DNA from: Streptomyces swartbergensis
Lineage (GTDB): Bacteria; Actinomycetota; Actinomycetes; Streptomycetales; Streptomycetaceae
Length of the DNA: 51,333 nt
Direction of reading: 5' to 3'
NCBI RefSeq assembly: GCF_002148965.1
Contig: NZ_NGFN01000015.1
Location: forward strand, 1 to 51,333
Shown: piece after piece, positions 35,875 through 42,935 of the stretch
Layout: the number at the start of each line of letters is the position of its first letter
How positions within the stretch are numbered: position 1 is the stretch's first letter
Notes under the pieces: model-generated
The model's database searches: none
What the model was told of the DNA's origin: nothing
The model's input: only the letters and a program-made list of their open reading frames with translations
Made by a program: the position numbers and the translations under genes

Positions 35875-37032
35875 CTACGCGCGGAACGGGCCCTTCACCT
35901 CGTAGGTGATGCCGCCCGAGGAGCTGCCGCTGGTGCCGCGCTGGCTGGAGAAGTACAGGCGGGTGCCGTCCGGGGAGAAGGCCGGGCCCGTGATCTCCGA
36001 GCCGGACTGGCCGTCGACGCGGAGGAACGGGGCGACCACGTCGGCGGGGGTGATGACACAGATCTCCATGGTGCCGCCGTCCTCGGCGACGAAGAGGTCG
36101 CCGGAGGCGGAGCCGGTGACGTTGTCGACGCCGGTGAGGGGGGCCGTGCCGCCGGTGACCAGGGAGTCGTCGTAGGCGAGTTCGATGGTCTGGGCGGCGG
36201 CGTTGTACTGCCAGACGCGGTTGTCGCCCTTCGTGGTGAACCAGCAGGTGTCGTTCGCGTAGTAGCAGCCCTCGCCGCCGTTGAAGCGCTTGGCGCCGGA
36301 GACCTGGCCGCGGGTGGCGGTCGCGCCGGAGGGGTCGGGGACCCGGGCCCAGGTGACCGGGCCGCTGGTGCCGCTGCCGGCCACCAGGACCTCCAGCGTG
36401 CCGGAGGACAGGTCGCCCCAGGTCGTCGGGCGGAAGCGGTAGAAGCAGCCGTCGGTGACGTCCTCCGTCAGGTAGATGACCTGGCGGACCGGGTCGGCCG
36501 CAGCGGCCTCGTGCTTGAAGCGGCCCATGGCGTCGCGGCGCACCGCCGCCTTCGTGCCCCAGGGGTCGGTCTCGTAGACGTAGCCCCGGTCCACCTCCTC
36601 GCAGGACAGCCAGGTGTTCCACGGCGTCTTGCCGCCGGCGCAGTTCTGGCGGGTGCTGGACAGGATGCGGTACGCGCCGGTGATCGCGCCGGTCGAGGAG
36701 AACCTCACCGCGCTCGCGCCGCCCGACGGGTTGATCTCGGAGTTGGAGACATAGATCCAGCCCGTACCGTCGGCGTAACAGGCGCCGCCGTCCGGGGCGT
36801 TGTGCCAGGTGTACGACGTGGTCCCGACCCGCTGGCCCGACCTGGCGATCACCCTGCTGGTGAATCCGCTGGGGAGTCTGATGCCGTTGGCGTCCGGGGA
36901 GCCCAGCGGCCCGTAGGGGCCGGTGCCGGGCTGGGCCGGCGCCGCGTACGCGGCGCCGAGCCACAGGGTTCCGCCCAGGGCGGCCGAGGTGCCGCCGAGG
37001 ACGGCCGCACGCAGGAGGCTACGACGTTCCAC
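35875..37032 (-). CDS. PhoX/DUF839-like secreted protein with Tat signal
   Basis: 385 residues from GTG at 37032 (VERRSLLRAAVLGG), five bases after GGAG. The N-terminus has a twin-arginine motif (RRSLLR) and a hydrophobic stretch ending AYAAPAQ, predicting Tat export of a folded, metal-bearing protein. The body has repeated beta-propeller features (GGACYADGTGWIYVSNSEIN, TWLSCEEVDRGYVYETDP, YLTEDVTDGCFYRF, TGPAFSPDGTRLYFSSQRG) typical of the PhoX/DUF839 family. True PhoX is a calcium/iron phosphatase of about 650 residues, so this is a short relative and phosphatase activity is uncertain. A hairpin (37058-37081) lies in its leader. Confidence 0.75.
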   Translation of the reverse strand: MERRSLLRAAVLGGTSAALGGTLWLGAAYAAPAQPGTGPYGPLGSPDANGIRLPSGFTSRVIARSGQRVGTTSYTWHNAPDGGACYADGTGWIYVSNSEINPSGGASAVRFSSTGAITGAYRILSSTRQNCAGGKTPWNTWLSCEEVDRGYVYETDPWGTKAAVRRDAMGRFKHEAAAADPVRQVIYLTEDVTDGCFYRFRPTTWGDLSSGTLEVLVAGSGTSGPVTWARVPDPSGATATRGQVSGAKRFNGGEGCYYANDTCWFTTKGDNRVWQYNAAAQTIELAYDDSLVTGGTAPLTGVDNVTGSASGDLFVAEDGGTMEICVITPADVVAPFLRVDGQSGSEITGPAFSPDGTRLYFSSQRGTSGSSSGGITYEVKGPFRA

Positions 37033-37356
37033 TCTCACTCCAAGAGGTGCCGTACCGCCCTGCCGCCGGTCGACGGCAGGGTTGTGCGTGGGGGGAGGCG
37101 GGAGGGACGCTAAGCGGGCAGGGTTGACGGGGCATGGACAACTCGTGGCCGTGGGACGGCGTGCTGTGTGCCGCCTGTGGGGCCTTTCAGGCGCCCGAGG
37201 GCCTCGCTTTGCCGTTCGCGGGCTCACGTGAGTGAGCGTCTCTGCCGCGACGGGAGCCTTGGGGGAACGGGAGTTCTTACTTCGAATGCGTGACCTTTGT
37301 GTGGGCCGGGTCGTTGGGCGTGGTGATGGCATCTTCGAGACCGGCGGGGGTGGGGA
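37033..37356. other. Intergenic region before the TnpB-like gene
   Basis: 324 nt. CCCTGCCG (37058-37065) / CGGCAGGG (37074-37081) is a leader hairpin of the PhoX-like gene. A 33-codon frame at 37134-37235 (MDNSWPWDGVLCAACGAFQA) has a CxxC but no good ribosome site, so it is only a weak candidate gene. CTCACGTGAG (37223-37232) and GAAC-GGGA-GTTC (37265-37276) are short palindromes that could belong to the left end of the TnpB-containing element. Confidence 0.4.
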
Positions 37357-38943
37357 ATGAGCGGGCTGCGTGAAGTGGCCGCGCCGTTCGTGGTGTCCGG
37401 TCCGTCCGGGGTGGCGGTCCGCGGCGGCCTCAAGGGGCTGACCGTGCAGGACAAGGAGGTCCTGCGCCTGGTCGGAGACCTGCTCGGCTCCCTGGCCTCC
37501 CGTGACCTGAGGGCCCGCTGTGCGGCCGGACTCAATCATGACAGCGACCAGTGGGCACAGCGCAAGCGTGCCTTGACCGGGCAGTGCTCCTCCCGCTGGG
37601 GCGGCAGCATCACGAAAGCCACGCATGACCAATGGGCGCTGGCCCGGCGCGCACAGCTCGCCCACATCCACACCCTCCAAGCGGGCGTCACCACCATCGC
37701 GCACCGGCTCTCGCTGCCCATCGGGGCGAAAGGCTCCAAAGGCCAACCGGGCGGCTACCGCTCGAAACAGGAGTGGTTTGCCAAGTCCCGGCGCCTGCAC
37801 GTGCTGGAAGACCGGCTGGAGTGTGAGCGGGCGGACTTCGACGCCGGACGCGTGCGTGTGGCGCGTGGCGGCAAGAAGCTGCTGCGTACGCGGCACCACC
37901 TGGAAGCCGCCCAGGTGACCGAGGCGCAGTGGCGACGCCAGTGGGAGGCCGAACGCTGGTTCATCCAAGCCGACGGCGAGTCCGGGAAGCGGTATGGCAA
38001 CGAGACGATCCGCGTTACCCCGGACGGCGAGGTGAGCATCAAACTTCCGGCGCCGCTCGCCCGCCTGGCGAACGCCCCCCACGGCCGGTACGTATTGGCC
38101 TGCCGGACCGGCTTCCGGCACCGGGGCGAACAGTGGGCCGACCGCATCACCGCAAACCGTGCCGTGGCCTACCGCATCGACTACGACGCACGCCGTGACC
38201 GCTGGTACCTGACCGCCTCCTGGCAGATCCCGCCCGTGCGGACCGTGCCTCTGGAAGCAGCCAGGGGCCGCGGGCTGATCGGCGTGGACATGAACGCCGA
38301 CCACCTGGCCGCCTGGCGCCTCGACGAGCACGGCAACCCGGTCGGCCAGCCGCGCAGGTTCGACGACGACCTGACCGGTCCCGCCCACCATCGGGATGCG
38401 CAGGTTCGGCATGCCCTGACCCGCCTGTTGCACTGGGCCACGCGCCACAACCTGGCCCTCGCGATCGAGGACCTGGACTTCGCCGCGGACAAGACCCGGG
38501 AGAAGCACGGGCGGCGCAAGCGGTTCCGCAAACTCATCTCCGGCATGCCCACTGCCAGACTGCGCGGCAGGCTTGTGTCCATGGCTACAGAGCTCGGCAT
38601 CACCATCGTCGCTGTAGATCCCGCCTATACCTCCCGCTGGGGTGCCCAGCACTGGCAGCGGCCCCTGGCCACTCCCACCCGCAAGACCACCCGCCACGAC
38701 GCGGCCGCCGTGGCGATCGGACGACGCGCCCTGGGATACCCGATCCGGCGACGGACGGCACCGCCCCCACAGCACCGGAGCGATGCGGTGGGGCATCGGA
38801 CCGTCCAGGCTCGACCGGGCATTCCAGGGCGTGAGGAAACCCGCCCCCGCATTCCCGGACCAACGGACACGATCCGTCGGCGCCGGATGTGGAGCGAAAG
38901 CGGGAGACCAGCGTGCCCACAACCGTTCGGGGCACGCGGCTGA
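37357..38943 (+). CDS. TnpB-like RuvC protein (IS200/IS605 OrfB-related), zinc finger missing
   Basis: 528 residues; ATG at 37357. The C-terminal half is a RuvC-like nuclease of TnpB type, with Asp311 in IGVDMNADHLAAWRLD, Glu371 in LALAIEDLDFA and Asp448 in TRHDAAAVAIGRRALGY. In ordinary TnpB, VDPxYTSxxC.xCG and a second CxxC form a zinc finger between the last two motifs. Here VDPAYTSRWGAQHWQRPL continues straight into the third motif with no cysteines. The N-terminal 290 residues hold basic helical and beta regions suited to RNA/DNA binding. No TnpA lies nearby. TnpB proteins are RNA-guided DNases that retain IS elements; guided activity here is inferred. The last 60 residues are Pro/Arg-rich and may overlap a guide-RNA scaffold. 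Confidence 0.8.
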   Translation: MSGLREVAAPFVVSGPSGVAVRGGLKGLTVQDKEVLRLVGDLLGSLASRDLRARCAAGLNHDSDQWAQRKRALTGQCSSRWGGSITKATHDQWALARRAQLAHIHTLQAGVTTIAHRLSLPIGAKGSKGQPGGYRSKQEWFAKSRRLHVLEDRLECERADFDAGRVRVARGGKKLLRTRHHLEAAQVTEAQWRRQWEAERWFIQADGESGKRYGNETIRVTPDGEVSIKLPAPLARLANAPHGRYVLACRTGFRHRGEQWADRITANRAVAYRIDYDARRDRWYLTASWQIPPVRTVPLEAARGRGLIGVDMNADHLAAWRLDEHGNPVGQPRRFDDDLTGPAHHRDAQVRHALTRLLHWATRHNLALAIEDLDFAADKTREKHGRRKRFRKLISGMPTARLRGRLVSMATELGITIVAVDPAYTSRWGAQHWQRPLATPTRKTTRHDAAAVAIGRRALGYPIRRRTAPPPQHRSDAVGHRTVQARPGIPGREETRPRIPGPTDTIRRRRMWSESGRPACPQPFGARG

Positions 38944-38947
38944 GCAC

Positions 38948-38967
38948 GAGTCCTGGCACCAGGACTC
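38948..38967 (+). terminator. Perfect hairpin just after the TnpB-like gene
   Basis: GAGTCCTGG (38948-38956) and CCAGGACTC (38959-38967) form a perfect 9-bp inverted repeat with a 2-nt centre, four bases after the stop. It could be a terminator, the right-end subterminal palindrome of an IS200/IS605-type element, or the last stem of a guide-RNA scaffold. GGAACGGTTC at 38986-38995 follows. Confidence 0.5.
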
Positions 38968-39003
38968 ACTCCCGCTCAGTCTCTAGGAACGGTTCAGGAC
39001 ATC

Positions 39004-39381
39004 GTGGTGTGCGGCACACACTGCGGCTGGATGGGCGCGCTGAAGTCCGGCGACGACCTGTCCGCCCCGCCCGGCGTGACCCACCTGGACCACGCCTGCC
39101 GCAACCAGGTCGAGGAGTTCACCGCTCAGCAGCGGGGACTGGGGCTGCGGGTGGAGCTGCTGATGCCAGGGGAGGCGAAGCCGGCCGGTGACCGGGCCGC
39201 GGCGCCCGCGGGAGGAGAAGCCCAGGCACCGCTGCCCAAACGGCCTGTCACGGCCACGGCCGAGGAACCGTGGGACGAACCGGTGCGGGAACCCTCCCCT
39301 TGGCCCACCGCCGACGCCGAGTGGTTCTACCTCGACACCCGGCCCCTCCCGGACGACCGGCGGTCGAGCCCGGTGGGCTGA
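39004..39381 (+). CDS. Hypothetical protein, probably truncated at its 5' end
   Basis: Up to 125 residues from GTG at 39004. The frame is in phase with the TnpB-like gene and stays open from that gene's stop codon, and no ribosome site precedes the GTG, so the true N-terminus is probably missing. It opens VVCGTHCGWMGALKSGDDL, which recalls the zinc loop of beta-carbonic anhydrases (VVCGHxxCG) but with altered spacing. The rest (HACRNQVEEFTAQQRGLGLRVELLMPGE, then a Pro/Ala/Glu-rich tail) does not continue that family. It may be the 3' part of a gene cut by insertion of the TnpB element. The coding nature of the tail is moderate. Confidence 0.4.
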   Translation: MVCGTHCGWMGALKSGDDLSAPPGVTHLDHACRNQVEEFTAQQRGLGLRVELLMPGEAKPAGDRAAAPAGGEAQAPLPKRPVTATAEEPWDEPVREPSPWPTADAEWFYLDTRPLPDDRRSSPVG

Positions 39382-39480
39382 CAGTGGCCATGGGAGGGCC
39401 GGGTTGCCCGGGCCCTCCTCGCCGCAGGCGGCGCGGCCCCTCGTAGGCTGGATCGCGGCCACCGACGGAGGGAGCCTGCC

Positions 39481-40407
39481 ATGCCAGGCTGGAACACACA
39501 GGACATCCCGGACCAGAGCGGCCGCGTCGCCGTCGTCACCGGCGCCAACAGCGGGATCGGGTTCGTCACGGCACGGGAACTGGCCCGCAAGGGCGCGCGG
39601 GTGGTGCTCGCGTGCCGCAGCGAGGCCCGGGGCAAGGCGGCCGTGGACCGGCTCCGTGCGGAACTGCCGCAGGCCCGGGTCGAGCTGGGCCGGCTCGACC
39701 TCGGGGACCTCGCCTCCATACGCGAGTTCGCGACCGGTTTCCCGTACGAGCGGCTGGACGTGCTCGTCGACAACGCCGGGGTGATGGCGCTGCCGTACGC
39801 GACGACGGCGGATGGTTTCGAGACGCAGTTCGGGGTCAACCACCTGGGGCACTTCGCGCTCACCGGCCTGCTGTTGCCCGCGCTGCTGGCGGCGCCGGGG
39901 GCCCGGGTCGTGGTCGTCTCCAGCGGGATGCACGCCCTCGCCAACATCGACATCAACGACCTCAACAGCGAGCGGCGCTACCGGCGCTGGATCGCCTACG
40001 CCCGTTCCAAGACGGCCAACCTGCTGTTCACGCACGAGCTGGCACGCCGGGCGGCGGCGCACGGCACGGACCTGGTGGCGGCCGCCGCCCACCCCGGGTA
40101 CGCGGCCACCAACCTCCAGAGCACCGGGCCGCTCGCCGAGGGGCGCCCGGCCGCCGAGCGGCTCGTGCGGATCGCGAACCGGGTCATCGCGCAGCCGGCC
40201 GAGGCGGGCGCGCTGCCGATCCTGTACGCCGCGACAGAACCCGGCGTACGGCCCGACTCCTTCACCGGCCCGCACATCGCCATGTGGCGCGGGGCGCCCG
40301 CACCGTCCTGGCGGGCGCCCTGGACCCTCAACGACGCGGCGGGGCAGCGGCTGTGGGCCGCGTCCGAGGAGCTCGCCGGGGTGACGTACGGCGCCCTTAA
40401 GGTATGA
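39481..40407 (+). CDS. Short-chain dehydrogenase/reductase (retinol-dehydrogenase-like)
   Basis: 308 residues; ATG at 39481 with GGAGGGAG upstream. Classical SDR features: cofactor loop TGANSGIG (20-27), Arg in LACRSEARGKAA favouring NADP(H), VDNAGVMALP (NNAG-like with Asp), Ser147/148 in VVVVSSGMH, and catalytic Tyr173-xxx-Lys177 in IAYARSKTAN. NHLGHFALT is typical of the retinol dehydrogenase/protochlorophyllide-reductase-like group. Substrate unknown. The stop lies 3 nt from the convergent stop of the next gene. Confidence 0.9.
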   Translation: MPGWNTQDIPDQSGRVAVVTGANSGIGFVTARELARKGARVVLACRSEARGKAAVDRLRAELPQARVELGRLDLGDLASIREFATGFPYERLDVLVDNAGVMALPYATTADGFETQFGVNHLGHFALTGLLLPALLAAPGARVVVVSSGMHALANIDINDLNSERRYRRWIAYARSKTANLLFTHELARRAAAHGTDLVAAAAHPGYAATNLQSTGPLAEGRPAAERLVRIANRVIAQPAEAGALPILYAATEPGVRPDSFTGPHIAMWRGAPAPSWRAPWTLNDAAGQRLWAASEELAGVTYGALKV

Positions 40408-40410
40408 CGC

Positions 40411-41349
40411 TCACAGGGAGACGGCCACCGCGTTGAACGTCGTCTCCGGCGTCTGAGGGCTGGTGAAGCGCGCGTTGACCAGGTAGAGGCGGTCGCCGTA
40501 GCGGGCGGCGGTGGTGGGGACGTCGAAGCGGGGGTCGGTGATCGTCCTGGTCAGTGTGGCGGTGGTGGCCTTCCGGTCGAGGTCCCAGACGGTGATCTTG
40601 TTGAGGCGGTTCTGGACGACGTACAGGGTGCGGCCGAGACGGACCAGGCCGTCGCCGCCCGCCACGTCCGTCGCGCCGTTCAGCGTCACCTTGGTGGCGT
40701 GGCCGGACCTGAGGTCCACGGTGTAGAGCTGACCCGCGTTGACGACGATCAGGCCGCGGCCGTCGGGGGAGGCGACCAGGCCGTTGGCGCTGTTGGTCCC
40801 GGCGGGCGCCTGCACCCACTCCCCGGTCAGCGGCAGGGCGCGGACCTCGCCCCGCCGGCCGCGCGGGACGCCGTGGAGGACCGCGGCACGGGAGTCGGTG
40901 AACCAGGCGCGGTCCTCGTGCAGGACGACGTCGTTGATGAACGGGGCGGCGTCCCGGGTGAGTTGGTAGGTGGTGAGCAGCTCACCGGTGCGCGCGTCGA
41001 CGATCCTCGCGGTGCCTCCGGCGCCGCCGGCCACGTACAGCAGGCCGTCCCGGTCCAGCTTCAGGCCGATGGACGCGAGACCGGCGGCGCCCTCGTGCAG
41101 GACCCCGCCCTTGCCGGTGCGCAGGTCGGTGCGGTAGATCCCGCCGTCGGCGCGCGAGCCCATGTACGCGTACGGCCTGCTGCCTATGGTGATCCCCTCG
41201 GGGAGCCAGCCGTCGGGCAGCGGGAACTCGGTCGGCCAGCCGCTCCCGGGAGCGGCCTGCGCCGTGCCGGTGCCGGCGGCCACCGCGAGCGCCGCGACCG
41301 CCCCGCCGAGCACGGTCCGCCGGGACGGCTGGGGGTGGTTCCGAGTCAT
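40411..41349 (-). CDS. Tat-exported SMP-30/NHL-like beta-propeller protein
   Basis: 312 residues; ATG at 41349 with GGAGG upstream. The twin-arginine signal SRRTVLGGAVAALAVAAG ends in TAQAAPG. The mature part has repeated propeller-like blades: PEGITIGSRPYAYMGSRADG, LKLDRDGLLYVAGG, FINDVVLHEDRAWFTDSRAA, NGLVASPDGRGLIVVN, GLVRLGRTLYVVQN, with NDV and NGL positions like the metal ligands of gluconolactonases. From memory, close relatives are often labelled superoxide dismutase in databases; nothing in the sequence supports that. Likely an extracytoplasmic lactonase or a binding propeller. Confidence 0.75.
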   Translation of the reverse strand: MTRNHPQPSRRTVLGGAVAALAVAAGTGTAQAAPGSGWPTEFPLPDGWLPEGITIGSRPYAYMGSRADGGIYRTDLRTGKGGVLHEGAAGLASIGLKLDRDGLLYVAGGAGGTARIVDARTGELLTTYQLTRDAAPFINDVVLHEDRAWFTDSRAAVLHGVPRGRRGEVRALPLTGEWVQAPAGTNSANGLVASPDGRGLIVVNAGQLYTVDLRSGHATKVTLNGATDVAGGDGLVRLGRTLYVVQNRLNKITVWDLDRKATTATLTRTITDPRFDVPTTAARYGDRLYLVNARFTSPQTPETTFNAVAVSL

Positions 41350-41475
41350 GGTGGGGCCTCCGTGGAAGGAAGGTGGGGGTGTGACTCGATGAAACGCGAA
41401 GTACCCCCGGCACGGCAGGCGAGTCGGTGAAGTCGACAGCAACTCGACAGCCCGGAACGGCCGTTGATCAGTCGC

Positions 41476-42321
41476 TCAGTAGACGATCGACACGATCCGG
41501 CACGCCGCCTCGGCGATCCGCCGGTCCCCCTCGGCCCGCGCCCGGGCGAGAGCGTCGGCCGGCTGGACACCCCGCGTGCACAGCCGCCAGGCGGTCTCCG
41601 TGTCCAGCTCCACGGTGGCTGCCGCCGGCCGACCGTCGGGATCCTGCGCCAGGGACCAGCCCTCCGGCCCGGCGGTCACGGTCCAGGTGCCCCCTCCCGG
41701 GCCGGTGACCGTCAGCGCCACCCGCGTGCCGGCCGGCGCGGCGGTGTCCCGCAGCGTGTGGGGCAGGGCCCGCATGAAGGTGTCCAGGACCATGGACAGG
41801 GCCCTCGGCTCGGGGTCGGTGCCCAGCCCGGCCGCGTGCCGGATCTGCTGGCGGTGCGCCCAGTACTCGGTGAACTCCCGGGCGCAGTCCAGCCACATCG
41901 GCGCCGGGTCCACCCCGGCCCAGGACACGCCCAGGGACGGCGCGTCCAGGTCGGCGTGCGCGAAGCGGTGGGCCAGTTCGCCGACGGCCTCTCCCAGGGC
42001 GTCGACGAGCGAGGCCGGGTCCATGTCCCGGTGGAGGTCGACCCATTCCTGGTTGGCGCGGTGGATGAACGCCTCCAGGGTCTCTCCCGGCGCGAAGGCG
42101 CCGAACTCCCGGCGGCCGAGGCGGGCGCGGTAGTCCCCGAGGACGTGTACGGCGACGTCGTGCACGGTCCAGCCCGGCACGGCCGTCTCGCTCCACTGAC
42201 CGGGCCGCAGACCCCGCAACAGCCCCAGCAGCGCTTCGAGTTCCGGCCCGAACAGCGGGCGGGCGTCGATCGGGGGGCCGAGCCAGGAGAGGCCGGGCCT
42301 GTCGTTCGGCTGCGCAACCAT
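41476..42321 (-). CDS. Maleylpyruvate-isomerase/DinB-fold (TIGR03083-like) protein
   Basis: 281 residues; ATG at 42321 with GAGG just upstream. The N-terminal four-helix domain has GWTVHDVAVHVLGDYRARLG (metal-ligand His region) and EWVDLHRDM, with a further His in EYWAHRQQIRHAAG, giving the three-His metal site of the mycothiol-dependent isomerase fold. The C-terminal part (about 170-281) is a sterol-carrier-like beta region (VTGPGGGTWTVTAGPEGWS ... ATVELDTETAWRLCTRG). Probably a mycothiol-dependent enzyme of unknown substrate. Its first 18 codons, including the ATG, lie within the 62-bp repeat that recurs at 46824-46885. Confidence 0.8.
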   Translation of the reverse strand: MVAQPNDRPGLSWLGPPIDARPLFGPELEALLGLLRGLRPGQWSETAVPGWTVHDVAVHVLGDYRARLGRREFGAFAPGETLEAFIHRANQEWVDLHRDMDPASLVDALGEAVGELAHRFAHADLDAPSLGVSWAGVDPAPMWLDCAREFTEYWAHRQQIRHAAGLGTDPEPRALSMVLDTFMRALPHTLRDTAAPAGTRVALTVTGPGGGTWTVTAGPEGWSLAQDPDGRPAAATVELDTETAWRLCTRGVQPADALARARAEGDRRIAEAACRIVSIVY

Positions 42322-42323
42322 GG
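42262..42323. repeat. 62-bp perfect direct repeat, left copy
   Basis: All 62 bases are identical and in the same orientation to 46824-46885. The copy covers the first codons of the isomerase-fold gene (minus strand, start 42321) plus two bases upstream. Identity breaks sharply on both sides, although NCNCAGCC continues weakly on the right. Confidence 0.95.
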
Positions 42324-42325
42324 CC

Positions 42326-42481
42326 TCAGCCCTTGCCGCTCGGGTGCTCGCCGTTCCAGACCACAACGAGACCTTCGGCGCGCTCCAGGAGGGTGCGGTT
42401 GGCGTCTTCGTACGCTGAGCGGTTGGCCGAGAAGGGCGCTATCGTCCGCGAGCCCGGCCGCGCGCGCGGCATCCGGCTGAC
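42326..42481 (-). pseudogene. Gene fragment resembling a SLOG/nucleotide-binding protein
   Basis: The minus frame ends with RTIAPFSANRSAYEDANRTL, LERAEGLVVVWNGEHPSGKG and a stop. Relatives of the SLOG (LOG/TIR-related) superfamily have ANRxxxxRADLLVAVWDGxPxxGxGGTAD at this place. Here the sequence stops at GKG, right at the repeat boundary, and no start precedes it. I read it as a truncated 3' piece left at the island edge. The family call is from memory and moderate. Confidence 0.42.
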
Positions 42482-42491
42482 TCGATGATTG

Positions 42492-42935
42492 TCACAGCGT
42501 CGAGCGGTAGAAGACCTTGCCTTCATGAGGCTGGACCCCCAGCGCCTTGTAGAAGTCGAGCGCCAGCGGATTGTCGACGTCCGCTGTCCACTCCAGACGC
42601 GAGCAGCCCGCAGCCCGGCCAGCTTCCCGTACGGCTTCCATGAGCTGCCCCGCGACACCGCCGCGCCGATACGGCTCCCGGACGAACAGCTCCTTCAAGT
42701 AGATGGAGGTGTCGGCGCCGGCCGCAGGCCACAGGAAGCTGTACGAGGCGAAGCCCAGCACATCGTCGTCGGCGCGGGCAATGAGAACGGTCGCGACTGG
42801 CTGGGAGCCGAAGAGGGCTGCGCGGATCTGTTCCGGATCGGCTTGAGTATCCGGTCCGCCGTAGTGGGCCTCGACTTCGCCGAGCATCTGAGACAGAACG
42901 TCGACGTCCGCCTCAGTTGCCTTCTCGATCTTCAC
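42492..42935 (-). CDS. GNAT-family N-acetyltransferase (island)
   Basis: 147 residues from GTG at 42935 (VKIEKATEADVDVL), with GAGAGG upstream. The acetyl-CoA motif is in ELFVREPYRRGGVAGQLMEAV, followed by GCSRLEWTADVDNPLALDFYKALG, so all GNAT elements are present. The start lies 23 nt inside the 3' end of the XRE gene, indicating translational coupling. Substrate unknown: a small molecule, an aminoglycoside-like compound or a product of the island. A longer frame to 43025 lies inside the XRE gene and is rejected. Confidence 0.85.
   Translation of the reverse strand: MKIEKATEADVDVLSQMLGEVEAHYGGPDTQADPEQIRAALFGSQPVATVLIARADDDVLGFASYSFLWPAAGADTSIYLKELFVREPYRRGGVAGQLMEAVREAGRAAGCSRLEWTADVDNPLALDFYKALGVQPHEGKVFYRSTL

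Noticed and set aside
37134..37235. 33-codon ORF with a CxxC upstream of the TnpB-like gene
   Set aside because: No good ribosome site and no recognised family; too short to call a gene, although it is noted in the intergenic entry.
40411..41349. Superoxide dismutase label for the Tat propeller protein
   Set aside because: No metal-ligand pattern of any superoxide dismutase class; blade-like repeats fit an SMP-30/NHL-type propeller.
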